Assembly: GCA_014529385.2 (NCBI GenBank)
Contig: CM043944.1
Location: forward strand, 70,819,895-70,883,894
DNA: 64,000 nt
Reading direction: 5' to 3'
DNA from: Adiantum capillus-veneris
Taxonomy: Eukaryota > Streptophyta > Polypodiopsida > Polypodiales > Pteridaceae
A model generated the notes under the pieces. That model saw only the letters and a program-made list of their open reading frames with translations, was not told where the DNA came from and did not search any database. How positions within the stretch are numbered: position 1 is the stretch's first letter; the number at the start of each line of letters is the position of its first letter. A program made the position numbers and the translations under genes. Of the stretch, positions 53,249-64,000 are shown piece after piece.

Positions 53249-54878
53249 ACACCATTTTTGCGGTCTAATTGGTTGTCCCTATTGAGCTATCCCTTGCCTC
53301 ATAGGTGCTTTTTACATGTTATTCATCATGTCATTCATCCTTTTGAGCATGTCTTCTACGGCTGAAAGTGGTGCTGCAGCAGCCGTTCCCACTTGATTTG
53401 GTTTAGTGGATGTTGTTTTCTCACTTTGGTTATCCTTTGGGACATCTTCTTCGTTGAAAATATCACAATTGTCTCCTAAGTCAATAGCATCTGACGCACA
53501 CTCTTCTAGGGTTGTATGCTTCTTGCTATAGAGTATAGCATGAAGTTCTTTGTTTAACAGTCCCTCTAGAAACAATGATACTAGTCGTTCTTCTGCAGGT
53601 ATCTCTAGCCCTGCGCATCTGGCAATGTATTGTTCCATTCGAGTTGCACAATCCCTAACAGACTCACCATGTTTCTGTTTAAAGCTGTAGATTTGAGCTA
53701 CCGTATTGTGTTTGATCCCCGTTTTGGAACAACCAGCTATAAATCCTTGAGCTAATGTGTTCAAGTCCATGATTGACCTTGGTGGAATTTTTTGGAACCA
53801 TGTCACTGCTTTTCCTTCTAATGTCATTTCAAACCCCTCGAATTGAGTATGGAAATCGATTATGCATTCTGCTCTTAGCACTTGCTTAAAGCTTGCTAAG
53901 TGGTCGTATGGATCCCCTGATCCACTATATTTTCTGACCCATTTTTGAAAATCAGCTTGACTGACACATCTATTTGGTTCAACTCCCGGTCTCCTAGCAG
54001 TTGGTCATGTTCCGAGTCCTTCAAACCGGTCTGTTGAAAATAGTGACTCATGTAGCTCTGGACTAGCCTTAGTGTCACCCGGTTTTCTTCGTGATGAGGT
54101 GGTTTTTGGTTCCTTAACATTACTCTCAGAAGATCTCTCACGGTGTTCATCTCTTGGAATTGTTTCTTGTCCTTATCCCAATATCCAATCCCTTTATGGA
54201 ATACCCTTGGTATTTGGTTTGTTCCACCTCCTCAGGAGTCATCATAACAAAGTTGTTGTTATAGCAATCCCTAAACAGGTAGGTTGGTAGAGCTACTGAT
54301 CCCTTATCCTTGATCTTGAAGATATAGATGATCTTCATGGCCGTCAGTTGTCCTGATTTGGCATGCGACGTCCATAGAAGATCTTTTACATTTCTATCCT
54401 CCCAACAATAGACTCTGATCCTAAGATTATCAGTATTAAGCCGTTTCAAAGGCTTCAAATCAACTTGATCGTATCCCTCGAATTCTAAAGTTGGTGGTCC
54501 TTCTTTTGCAGCCATATCTGGAATTATGGTATTTACTTCTAACCCCCATTTGTCTATCACATCAGGGTCTTCGACTTGTAAATACTGAGTTCCGTTTCGA
54601 TCCATGTACGTTTTTCCTTGTTTGTTTGTCCTGATCTCCTCTTCGAACTCAATACCATGGTCATCAATGCGAATAGCATACTCTTTGTTAGAATCCAGGT
54701 AAACCTGAGCTCCATAGGAAGACATTTCAGATGTTGAATCTGAGAAAGTGTCTGAAACTTCTCCAAGAATAGTGTGCAAGGAATTGCCTTGATTCATGCT
54801 TTCTTCAGTGGATACTCTACTGGAGGTTTCTCCAGGTATGCCTTGATTTCCTAGTACACGACCAAATCTAAGGTTCAT
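53249..54878 (-). pseudogene. Gag N-terminal and capsid part of element E
   Basis: The piece 54878-54147 is an N-terminal region with FSDSTSEMSSYGAQVYLDSN and several acidic stretches. The piece 54150-53896 is a linker. The piece 53881-53312 is the Retrotrans_gag fold: FHTQFEGFEMTLEGKAVTWF, AQGFIAGCSKTG, QIYSFKQKHGESVRDCATRM and VSLFLEGLLNKELHAI. Two further in-frame stops occur before the break at 53249. The rest of gag is at 39735-40865 beyond the composite block. The ATG at 54878 is preceded by the long leader. Confidence 0.84.
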
Positions 54879-55287
54879 AAAGACTTATGAAGCCCTGGAT
54901 AGAGTACTTACCTTTGGATTGACTTGTCATCAATTTCTTCCAAAAAACTTGATTGCAACTTCTGTCAAGCTACTAATTCCTTGTCTTCAACCTGATTCCT
55001 GTACAAATTTGATCAAGTTAGCTATTCTTCTACAAAGAGAATATAGTTTTTGCTAGCTATTATGATTGGTCTATGTGTATCACTGCAAATCGAGCTAATT
55101 GAGTCAACAATTGTAATTTTCACTCGACTTTGGCAAAAATCAAAGGATTAATCTGCAACTCGAAAACTGAGTGAACATGTACCAATTTGGATCCGATTGA
55201 ATCCAAAATTGCTCGGTGGCTTTGTATTATGGTGGTCTAACACTGTACAAGTTCAAAAGTCAAAATTGGTGTCTCTGTGTTGTAGTA

Positions 55288-55309
55288 GTAAATAATCACG
55301 ATTATTTAT
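55288..55309. repeat. Leader palindrome E1
   Basis: Arms GTAAATAATC and GATTATTTAT around AC; the last base breaks pairing. Confidence 0.9.
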
Positions 55310-55571
55310 TTTTGTCAGTTTTTTGCACTTTTTGGCTTGATTTGCTAAGTGTACAACCTGTTAAGGTCCTTGGATAAGTTTCAACAAGTTTGGACAAAAT
55401 CTGTTCAAGTTTATTAACTATTTCATGTCCGTAGGCTTTGATTTCAAGAATTTGGCTTAAGTCTCACTTTTGTGATCCAAATTTCACCAAAATTGATTTG
55501 TGTGGTCTACTTGATATGCTTAACCTTGTGGTATGCCCAAATATGCAAGATTGTCAATTTTTGAAGCAAAT

Positions 55572-55593
55572 GTAAATAATTGCGATTATTTAC
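55572..55593. repeat. Leader palindrome E2
   Basis: GTAAATAATT and GATTATTTAC around GC; 284 bp after E1. Confidence 0.9.
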
Positions 55594-55863
55594 TCTTGCT
55601 ATTTTTTGCAAGTTTTTATCCCAACCTTGACACAGATCTGTTAAGCACTTCAACTTAGGTCTCTGGCCAAGTTTTATCAAGTTTGGACTATTTTTGGTCA
55701 AATGGTCATCAGTTTTGTGTCCCACAGACTGACTTTGCAAATTTGGTCACAATTTTCAATCCAATGATCCAAATCTTACCAAATTTGGTTTGTGGGCTTA
55801 TTACAACCTGGTAAAACTAGTGGTATGCTAACTTGGTCAAAAAAGTTGAAAATTGGGGCAGAT

Positions 55864-55885
55864 GTAAATAATCACGATTATTTAC
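55864..55885. repeat. Leader palindrome E3
   Basis: Perfect arms GTAAATAATC/GATTATTTAC around AC; 292 bp after E2. Confidence 0.92.
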
Positions 55886-56148
55886 AACTAACAACTTTTT
55901 GCATCTTTTTGGTCAAGTGAGCATGTACACATGTCTATCACATCAATATAAGCCTATGAATCAAATTTCATTGAGTTTGGACAATTGTTTTTCCAATTTA
56001 CACTCAAGTTTCAGAAAGTCAGTAAAAACTTTAGTTTTTTTCCGCTTTTCTGCCAGTTTGGTGATCCAAATCCAATGTGCCTTTACAAAAGTTTTTTGTA
56101 CACATGCAATGAGTCACTGGTATCAACCTTGTCAGTTTTGAGCTGAAA

Positions 56149-56170
56149 GTAAATAATCACGATTATTTAC
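56149..56170. repeat. Leader palindrome E4
   Basis: Perfect arms GTAAATAATC/GATTATTTAC around AC; 285 bp after E3. A lone left arm follows at 56286-56295. Confidence 0.92.
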
Positions 56171-56813
56171 TTCAGGCTTGAAATGAACCATTGTTTGCAC
56201 TTTTTTCATGGACAATCTTTTAATGAGCTATTTTAAGCTTAGAAATCAAGTCAAAACTTAATTTAGCCTAAAATGTCAAGAAAAAGTAAATAATCTGAGT
56301 TTTTGCAAACTCTTGAAATTTTTACCTCAAAGCGTCCTTGAGCTTACCCACTGGTTCATACAACTTTTAAGTATACTCTCTAGTCGGATTGAGTGGTTTG
56401 GAGTCTTTTCGTGCTATTTCTAGCCGTAGACCTGAAATTTTGCACTTCAAATAACAACTCACAATGATTCTTTTGGAGAGCCTACTTACCCTACTCCTAG
56501 GTTCTTATGCAATGGGGTTGTGGAAAGTGTCCACAAACACTCGTTTTCTTGTTTTTTATGATTTCTTGAGCATTGATCTTAAGATTTGTTTCGTCTATCA
56601 ATCATTTTCAAAATCCTAATCTAATTCTACAATCCTACAATCCTGAAGGCACTCGACAAGTACGATTACTTCCAAGCTACCTTTACACAGCAAAAGACGA
56701 CAATCTTAAGCTATGCGGTTTCTAAAAATAAAGTGTTTACTTTAGGACATTCTAAAGGAAGTTAAAGGATAACTTCACAAGAAGCTCGTGTTTTTCCCTA
56801 GTTTAGGTCTTTT

Positions 56814-56834
56814 CGATCCCCGACAACGGTGCCA
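56814..56834 (-). promoter_or_regulatory. Primer-binding site of element E
   Basis: The minus strand reads TGGCACCGTTGTCGGGGATC two bases inside the LTR, a one-step variant of the tRNA-Asp-type site seen at 993-1012. Confidence 0.85.
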
Positions 56835-56836
56835 AA

Positions 56837-57714
56837 TGTGGGACGTGTGTCTAACCTCACTATCCTATCTTATTGCAGTTTTAGCGGAACCACGATTATA
56901 TTGTCAATCCATGGGACAAAGCTGACTCAACTAGTGCATAGAGGCTACAAGAGGTTGTCAATCTCTTGGAAAACAACAAACAACTCGCATCTAACTCAAG
57001 CTACATTCACAATCTCTTGGAAAACAACAAACAACTCGCATCTAACTCAAGCTACACTCAAGTGACTGAAATAAACAAAAGCCAATCGCTCATCGGCAAA
57101 CAAATCACATCCGTTACAACATCAAATGACATCCAGATGTAACTAAAATTCTAGTATATATTTATAAGACCTAAGCACACATGCCTATGGTCTCATATCC
57201 CACTTTAGGTCAAGTGTCAAAATCCCGATTATTAATAGCAGTGGATTTTTGACCTAGTCATTTTCAACCTAGAATGCACATAAATGCTTAGCAATCATGC
57301 CCCAATACCCCACCTATGATTAGTTTTTAATTTGAAGTGTAAATTCATACTTATGATGAAGTTAGGCTGCGGGTCGTAGGCTACGGGTCGGTGACGCCAA
57401 AACCTACGAAATACTATGATGTGTTTACGTCAATGCGTAGGGCTCTTATCTTCTGTTGCAATGCAACAAACGTGACTGCAATGTGACAACCGGAGAGAGA
57501 GTAGGAAGCGCAAGAAGGAGAGAAGTGAGCATCGTTAGCTCACATTGTGTATTTCATTATCCAAAAACTTACAAATAACTTACAAAAATTGGCTTTTATA
57601 CCTTAGCCAAGGTTTTTGGTGGTGTAAAACTAATAATTTGGGAGCTCTAACTAAAGATAGGTAATGATAGGTTGATACAATCTGGAAGCTTGTAGCCCCG
57701 GCTCATCAATTACA
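56837..57714 (-). repeat. 5' LTR of element E (878 bp)
   Basis: The plus strand starts TGTGGGACG and ends CAATTACA. On the minus strand a TATA-like TATAAAAGCC lies at about 57592-57601. A 63-bp internal duplication (ATCTCTTGGAAAACAACAAA at about 56961 and 57011) is present. The outer end resembles that of LTR 1014-1851. Confidence 0.78.
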
Positions 57715-57799
57715 AGTTTTATCCAAAAAATAAGAGTTACAGTATTCCCAATTTATCAAATGAGCTCCGAAAAATGGTATCCGTGTTAGCTTGCTGCTA

Positions 57800-58640
57800 A
57801 CAACAATAGCAGAGTCCATAGATGAAGACTTGTGCTCCACCAGAGGGACTCACAAGAAGCCCCCTCGTCTGACCTCATTGAGCCCACCATCCACCTTGCT
57901 CTATCGCCAGCAGAGCAAGCGAGCCTTGCAACAACAGCATACATGAAGGGCCTCCAAGCCACCTTTGTTATCTGCAAGATCATTGGCAGTCGACCTAGCA
58001 GGGACAAGGTACACAACCTCCTCTAGACTAGTCTCCTAGCAGAGGTGGGAAAGATCATCAACATACAGCTTCTCGAGCGAGGATACTATTAATCGAGTTT
58101 GAGACTCCCGAGAATGTTTTCAAGTTCATCCCAATGAGCCCGCTGGCCATCTGAGCGGTCAGGGCTCATTTTCGATAGTAGTACCATGGTTTTGAACCAG
58201 CTTTTGATGTTCTTGCCGAGGAAGCAGATCTGTGCATCTTGGTTTGCTTCCCTGGCCTGAGGAGAGAATACCTCCCGCTTATTTCTAGGTTGGTTCTGAG
58301 ATAGGGATAGTCCTGGAGACCGTGCACACGACAACTTTAGTCGTTCTCAAGGTTGCAGGTATTCCTACATTACACGACACTCAATACCCTCCCGAAGGTG
58401 GTCCTTCTACCTAGGGTGAATGGTGGGTGGTTATGCCAGAAGGTGGAGTATTTGGGACTCCCGAACCAGTGCTTCAATTGCAAGCAGATGGGCCACTTAG
58501 CAAAGGTCTAGCCTTGTAAGAGATCTCGACCCGCAGTGTAGGCTCAGCCCCCCAGGGTTGAACATGCACAGCAGACAGGTACCCAAGGCACACAAGTTGG
58601 CATTTTGATAGAGGCCAACGACCAGCCAACTAATGGATGG
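57800..58640 (+). pseudogene. Probable LINE ORF1 remnant
   Basis: Broken plus-strand frames end at about 58455-58515 in VEYLGLPNQCFNCKQMGHLA followed by a decayed last Cys, a CCHC knuckle preceded by the EYxGLPxxCFxC context common in plant LINE ORF1. Upstream codon-like stretches (58090-58300) are heavily interrupted. No RT follows here. Confidence 0.5.
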
Positions 58641-58904
58641 CAGTAGGTGCATGGCTGTCATTGATAGGGGAGGACTCACCATGCCGCCCCCTGGTGGTCG
58701 ACCTCCTGCAACTGAGAAGCATAAGGTTCCCACAGGGAACCGTTTCAACCCTTTGCAATAGGATTCCCCTAAAGAGTCTCCCTCCTCCTCATCTTCACCA
58801 CCCCCAGCCCCTCACCCCCCTCTGCCTACTCCTCCGATCCACCTCCTCCACTCTCCCCACCTCGTCCTCCCGCTCTCCCCCTTTCCCGCGATGGGCCCTT
58901 AGCC

Positions 58905-59145
58905 TCATCACCGGACCCATCTTGTTTAAGTTGTCCACCCTAGATGGTGAACCAATGGCTAATTGGATTAGTGGATGTCGTGTAAATAAGTACAATTTAC
59001 TGCTAAGCAATGAATTGCTAGAAAGAATGCATGCAGCCAAATAAAATGATAGCATGTTATTGATGAAGCCCAAGAGGAAGCTCGGCTTTGGGTACTCAAA
59101 AGAAAAGCTGCTCCCAAGAATCAACAAATACCTATTCCCATCAAC
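58905..59145 (+). pseudogene. Probable gypsy integrase tail
   Basis: GPILFKLSTLDGEPMANWIS then NKYNLLLSNELLERMHAAK resembles the extreme C-terminus of some gypsy integrases (LxxLDGExxxxxxNGxxLKxY). After a frameshift at 59044 it reads HVIDEAQEEARLWVLKRKAA into the next ORF. The preceding 58770-58900 is pyrimidine-rich low complexity. Confidence 0.45.
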
Positions 59146-59148
59146 ACA

Positions 59149-59691
59149 TTGGAAATAGATGGACAAAAATGGGAATTTCCGAAAGATGTAGTGTCAATAG
59201 ATGATGAATGGTTAGATGTAATGGACCTTCGCATCGAAGTACAGCTCAACAACCATAGCACAAATGCATTGGTCGACACAAGAGCTCGAGTAAATGCAGT
59301 CAGTTATTCCACGTACAAGAAAGCAACAAGTCATTCTTTGACAGCAGGAATAGCGACTATCAAAGGATGCAACAAGAACCCAACACCAACATTGGGAGTA
59401 GTCAACTTAAACGTGATAGTACATGGATGTTCATGTACTCATCAGTTTGTATGCTTACCAGATGAACACATAAATGAGACGATGATTCTTGGAATCTCAT
59501 GGATGCGGACATACAAGGCAGTGCCAGATTGGGATACGAATCAGCTCAAGCTATCACCTAAAGATGGACAACTCATTGTTCGAATTGCACCAAGCAAGGA
59601 GGAATGGAAAGGCAATTACGAGCAAAGCAAACCACGAAGTAATCAATCTCCATCCTATCAAAAATCAAATGCTACAAGTACCATGCAATGA
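59149..59691 (+). pseudogene. Aspartic-protease-like ORF downstream of an integrase tail (element F)
   Basis: The frame is open from about 59053. STNALVDTRARVNAVSYSTY is a retropepsin active-site block with DTGA changed to DTRA, which should abolish activity. INETMILGISWMRTYKAVPD matches the ILGxPWLxxYxPxxDW end motif, and LKLSPKDGQLIVRI completes the fold. It lies after, not before, the probable integrase tail and just before an LTR-like start, an unusual order. Confidence 0.7.
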
Positions 59692-59832
59692 GTCACGAAA
59701 ATTTGGGTACTGAAAGCACAGCTTAAGGACAAGCCGACTCAAATCTGGGTAATCATTATCGACAATACCAAAGACGGTTCCAAAGGTCAAAACACAAAGA
59801 CGAAAGTCTCCGAGAAAGGAACCTAACATGAA

Positions 59833-60285
59833 ATGGGTTTGGAAGAAAAAAGAGCACTTATCTTCTCCGCAAACTGCAAAACCGATCAAGCAATTCGGAG
59901 ATTTAAGCCTCAGAACATTCAACCACACCATTCTACACCAAACAAACCAAGGTATCAATGGCGGGTAAAAGCTCAACAACAGTCAAAAGTGCTACCAACA
60001 ACTCATGAAATCAGCGTTCTAAAGCATCCTGATGGCACAATCAAGCAAAGAGCACACAAGCTACAAGATTTGCTCTTTGAAAGACATCATCAGAAAGCCT
60101 CGACATCAGAAACCCTTGAGTTAATTACTCAAGACCCAACTCTTACACAGCATCATGGTTTGAACTGCATTGATCTTCAAAGCATGGTAGAGCCAACCAA
60201 GGCTATGTACAGACACGATTGTTCATGCACACAGTCGTCCCGAAGTACGCCATCTAGGAGGGGTGGAAGGGCACTAAGTAATTAA
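59833..60285 (+). pseudogene. 3' continuation of the element-F ORF
   Basis: A lysine/glutamine-rich, unrecognised 150-residue frame (IQPHHSTPNKPRYQWRVKAQ) ends directly before purine-rich GGAGGGGTGGAAGGG (60257-60271) and an LTR-like TG start. It is probably the tail of the same polyprotein after a frameshift. Confidence 0.4.
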
Positions 60286-60291
60286 GGGCAA

Positions 60292-61280
60292 TGTTTGAAG
60301 AGGGAGGGAAAATTTTGATGTTAACGTGTGATTTTTTTGCAAAATTACCTAATGATTCCCTTATAATTCATCAACAGGGAAAATTTAACTAATAATATAT
60401 CCCCGTTGACTGTAAATAGTGTATATACTATCAAAAAATAATCAAAAAATAGTCCTTTTTGGTTATTTTTCATCATTTTTCTTGATATTGAGATTTAAAA
60501 ATGGAGAAATCCAACAAACAACAATAAAGATGTGTTTTTCAATGGATTTTCTCAATTATTGGATTTTTACTTTGCTTTTTTAGTGCATTTTGTTATTTTC
60601 TTTGATTTTTCTAATAAACAAGTCAAAAATTAATAATAAATAGAAAAGGAGCTCAAATGGAAAAAATGAAGACACGGTGGTGATAAAAAAGACAAGGCGA
60701 ACAAGCACAAAAAAATTCAATGAAATTGGAAGATGGAAGCGGGAAGCCTAAATTAGGCGGCCAGACCTACTTTTGCAGAATTCTTGCAAAATGAGCTACA
60801 AGAATCCGATTGGGGAAATTTCTGAGTCTAACATAGATTTCACGTCCTAGTAGGATTAACTGGGAAATCTGGGGAAAAAAGGTTCGGGAAGTCCGGGTAT
60901 AGATCTCCAAGGTAGGCTAAAATCACCTCATTTCCACTTGTTGCCTTTGGAGAGAGAGTTTTCCACACTCTTCGCGCGTATTTTTCGGAGTTCACAGTCA
61001 CCTGTTTCCAGTGCCGTCTCACACGAGACATGAGGGGTAAGCTCTTTACTCATCAATGATCCATTTTGTACGGCCGGAAGCTAGTCTAAACCTCTAAAAA
61101 AAACCCTAGAATCCGAGCAGTGCACAAAGACCTATGACCAAAAATCGACCATAGCAGCCTATCAGCTCAACCAAAATCGGATGAGATTTGAACTATAGCA
61201 TGCCCCAACATAATAGAACACTTCTATATCACCAGTTGACAATTCAGCAAGGGTCGAGGGGGTCCCAAGTAGAAAAGCTA
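60292..61280 (+). mobile_element. LTR-like non-coding region after element F
   Basis: It starts TGTTTGAAGAGGGAGGG after a purine-rich stretch, as a 3' LTR would, and has no gene. The far end is not resolved: no CA followed by a recognisable primer site was found. Confidence 0.4.
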
Positions 61281-61697
61281 GGTTTTTGGTAGATGCCAGA
61301 ATTGCATTATGACTCCACAGACAGCTTGCATACGAGGTCTATATACAATGTATATGATTGGTTTTATAAAATCAATCAAGTAAAGCCCTCAAAAAGTAGA
61401 AAACGTATCAAAACCTACAAAGCGTCAAATTCGACATACGAGATCAAACTGAAGCCAAATGGGCCAAATTGGATGAGTTGCTTAATGACTATGTTCCGGA
61501 CAAGTCCATAGCCTCAAAAGTGACTAACCAACACTACAGGCAGTGTAGTCACAAAAATCAGAGATTTCAGATTCGACAAAGCACAAAGTGATGCCGGCAA
61601 GACCAAACTTTACCAAATTCAATTTAGAACTTGTTTTAGGTGTATAGAATGTGTTTAGGTCAAAATTTACAAGTTTTGCAAGAAAATGTTGACTGCT

Positions 61698-61719
61698 GTA
61701 AATAATCGCGATTATTTAC
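61698..61719. repeat. Leader palindrome G1
   Basis: Perfect 22-bp palindrome: arms GTAAATAATC/GATTATTTAC around GC. Confidence 0.93.
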
Positions 61720-61981
61720 GTTTGCACTATTTTGGCTTGAAAATTGTATCATCACCTCACCTATCACTTATACACACCTATTACATGCCAAATTTCAACT
61801 ATGAGCCAAAATAATCAACTATAACTTGGAAAATTGCCAAAAAACGCAAAGAAGTCCTTGCAAGCCAATTTCTGAGTTATGAGGTACATTTTTTGATCCA
61901 AATCACCTCATATCACATACACAAGGTCTACACCATGCCTGGAACCAAGTTGTACCAAAAAATGTTCATTTTGATGAAAAA

Positions 61982-62003
61982 GTTAATAATCGCGATTATT
62001 TAT
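61982..62003. repeat. Leader palindrome G2
   Basis: GTTAATAATC and GATTATTTAT around GC; 284 bp after G1. Confidence 0.9.
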
Positions 62004-62275
62004 TTTTTGGCCAAGATGGGGGAAATTTGCAACTTTGCCATCATAGATCCAAAGTACATGATTCCTTAAGCCCACAAGCCAAGTTTGAACCAATTTGGAG
62101 CTCAAAATCTCAAAATTCCTTTAGATCTACTGTTTCAAAGACCTAAAGCCTAAATCTGGCACCATTTTCACCATATGCACCCAAATGAGCCCATATTTCA
62201 CTCAGAGTATGTATTTGATATATACTTCAAGCTTATAATGTCAAATTTGCAAAAAGTTGAAAAAATTACTCAGCT

Positions 62276-62297
62276 GTAAATAATCGCGATTATTTAT
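62276..62297. repeat. Leader palindrome G3
   Basis: GTAAATAATC and GATTATTTAT around GC; 294 bp after G2. Confidence 0.9.
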
Positions 62298-62472
62298 TTT
62301 TGTTGTAATTTTTTGTTTTGACTTCATAATTTTGATCTTTACATGTTTTTATGCATCTATGCATGTTCAAAAATTGATTTGAAGCAAATTGGACCAATTA
62401 GACTGGAGGACATTTCAGAGAAAAGTATGTCAAATCTACTAACTTTGACTCTCTATTCACTTTACAGGAGCC

Positions 62473-64000
62473 ATGCAAGCCACAGAGAAAGCCAAGAAAA
62501 AGCTCTCGCAAAAGAAGAAGCTGCAAGAACTACCACCATATCAACTGGACCCTGATTCAGTCAAGAATGCCAAAGAGACCTACCTATCAAAGGAATGTCT
62601 TGAATAGCATAACACCACAGTGTTCACAGGTAGATTCAAGAGCGAAGAAGGACATCAGGTAGAGCTACAACTTCTACCAAAAGAAGTTTATGATGTCGCT
62701 GCAAAGCCCAAGACCAAAGAAGCCAACCGAAGGCTGGGACTCAGAGATTTCTACGAACAAGAGACATGTGGAGTGGACTTCCAAAAATCTAATGAGCTCC
62801 TCTCCACGATGAAAGAAGATGGAACCACCCAAATCTCTGACCAGCAAGGGAACAAAGTTGAAGTGGTGATTACCAAAGAGATAGTGGCAGAAGCTCTAAG
62901 ATTGCCAATAGAGGGAATAACCATGAGGGCACGAGATAGAAAGATGGCAAGAACTTTCACCAAGGAAACCACCGCTGCCACATTTGCCGACCTCATCTAA
63001 AAACAGGTGGAAGAGCCCGCAAGATTGTACCACCAGCACTTCCACTTTCTCGCCAAGAGACCGCCAAGGTATACGACACCAAATCATGCGGTTTCCATAA
63101 CCTTTACACAAGTTCTCAAATCAACAACCAGGCAACCAATTGACCATGCACAATACGTATTGTCCACATTGAAGGGGACAAAGAAAGAGGGAAAAATAAC
63201 ATATCTGGGTGCACCAGAGGTTCTGACCAGAATTGCCTACCATGCTATTGGCATGGCCAACAACTTGCCACCTGTCCCAGATTAGAACACTTGGATAGTG
63301 TCAGCACAACCATCCCTTCGAGCAACAAGATCTACCAAGAGAACATACAAGTCTGATGAAGAGTCTGCTGAGAGCTCGCCAGAACGACATAGCAGTGAAA
63401 GCTCAGATAACGAGGAAAAAAGAGCACGAAGGAAAGAGATGAAAAGAAAAGTCGTGGCAACACATCAAGAGGAGCTGCAACAAAAACAAGCAAGGTTTGA
63501 AAGAGACAAGCACTCTTATGAACACAGTCGCCAAGCACAAGGTAAGGACTCGGCAAAGTGGGTACCCATTGAACTCAAAGGGGCAAGAACAAAGCATCAT
63601 GCTAGGAAACAATCCGAAGAACCCATAGAATTACTAGAAAAGTTGTATCAGGAAGCAGAAGCTTTGAAGCTGAGAGAAGCCCAAGAAGTGGAACGGAAAG
63701 CTAAAGAGGCAATGGAGCAACAAAAGCAAGCAGAGGAAGCAACTGCACAAGGCGAAGCACAGCATGATCAAGGTGATCTATCTCCCCAAATTTCTTCACC
63801 TGTTTCAAAACAGCATGATCACCCCATGCCGAGCCCACCACCTTCACCAGCAAGTAAAGCCATAGAACTTGAGCCCACCAAGGAGATAGAGCCTGAACAA
63901 AGAGAAGTAGTTGGCTCTGCACAACAGGCAGCTGAATCTACACAAGAGCAGCAAAAAGAGCAAGACAAAGAGCCAGAAAGAGTAGCGAGTCCTGCACAAG
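62473..64000 (+). pseudogene. Gag-like gene of element G, running off the window
   Basis: One frame stays readable from the ATG at 62473 to the window edge, interrupted only by TAG (62605-62607), TAA (62998-63000) and TAG (63283-63285). The N-terminal part has EEGHQVELQLLPKEVYDVAA and EVVITKEIVAEALRLPIEGI, which resembles the N-terminal ORF of plant Athila-like/gypsy elements. From about 63340 the protein becomes strongly charged and helical (QKQARFERDKHSYEHSRQAQ, LREAQEVERKAKEAMEQQKQ), a probable coiled coil, then proline/glutamate-rich. It follows the palindrome leader directly. The family is assigned by position and style only. Confidence 0.6.

Larger units (their letters stand above)
54879..56812 (-). 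mobile_element. Long untranslated leader of element E with ~290-bp tandem repeats
   Basis: About 1.9 kb without coding between PBS and gag. It consists partly of diverged ~290-bp units, each carrying one 22-bp palindrome and recurrent blocks AGTTTGGACAA (55385, 55680, 55972) and GATCCAAAT (55471, 55766, 56064). Flanking each palindrome, CAAAAAGTTG and CAACTTTTTG are partly retained as outer inverse arms. Confidence 0.8.
61281..62472 (+). mobile_element. Palindrome-bearing leader upstream of gag G
   Basis: Non-coding, with three 22-bp palindromes at 284- and 294-bp spacing and the GATCCAAAT block near 61896, as in the element-E leader. It ends at the ATG at 62473. Confidence 0.7.

Noticed and set aside
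61280-61305. TGGTAGATGCCAGAATTGC as primer-binding site of element G
   Set aside because: It does not resemble any tRNA 3' end I can name and no LTR end (CA) lies directly before it.

Overview
This is a 64-kb stretch of a large, AT-rich, repeat-filled plant-type nuclear genome. The plant assignment rests on a chromodomain-bearing Ty3/gypsy element (chromovirus), two LTR elements with a tRNA-Asp-like primer site (TGGCGCCG/TGGCACCG...GGGGA), hAT transposases of the DUF659/BED type, a plant-style LINE with a zf-RVT tail, and Tourist-like and hAT-like MITEs. A fern, lycophyte or other large-genome land plant fits best; this is an inference and no intact host gene pins it down. I saw no rRNA, tRNA, CRISPR array or bacterial-type operon by eye.

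Layout from left to right. (1) 1-1851: leader, PBS and LTR of a minus-strand LTR element. (2) 1852-3696: decayed gypsy RT-RNaseH-integrase. (3) 3697-11500: hAT copy 1, split by a nearly complete 5.9-kb chromovirus (5152-11090) with unusually short ~125-bp LTRs and target duplication CACTC; an 888-bp insertion sits between its protease and RT. (4) 11784-12177: Tourist-like MITE. (5) 12399-16110: decayed transposase-like gene interrupted by a ~0.9-kb AAAGTGC minisatellite, followed by ACTTGACC minisatellites. (6) 17887-18681: broken FCP1/HAD-phosphatase-like gene on the minus strand. (7) 19420-20690: tandem repeats. (8) 20769-22491: broken protein-kinase-like gene with a possible downstream coding piece. 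(9) 22520-28767: two gypsy 3' ends in tail-to-tail inverted orientation (~1.2-kb LTR arms), the right one carrying a 249-bp hAT MITE. (10) 28855-32300: hAT copy 2. (11) 33000-37310: plant LINE on the plus strand. (12) 38654-57714: minus-strand LTR element E (LTR, PBS, palindrome-rich leader, gag, protease). Its gag is split by a 12.4-kb composite block (40871-53243) flanked by ATTGC. That block contains three gag-protease copies of one RT-less element and a rearranged hAT. (13) 57800-64000: LINE ORF1 remnant, gypsy tail with a protease domain, LTR-like DNA, a second palindrome array and a plus-strand gag-like gene running off the edge.

Nearly every coding region is broken by stops or frameshifts, so this is best read as a nested graveyard of transposable elements. 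Target-site duplications give a relative order of insertion at several places. The most unusual signal is a set of 22-bp palindromes (two 10-bp arms around a 2-bp centre) repeated about every 284-294 bp in the leaders of LTR elements. The arm sequence differs between element families while the architecture and spacing are kept.
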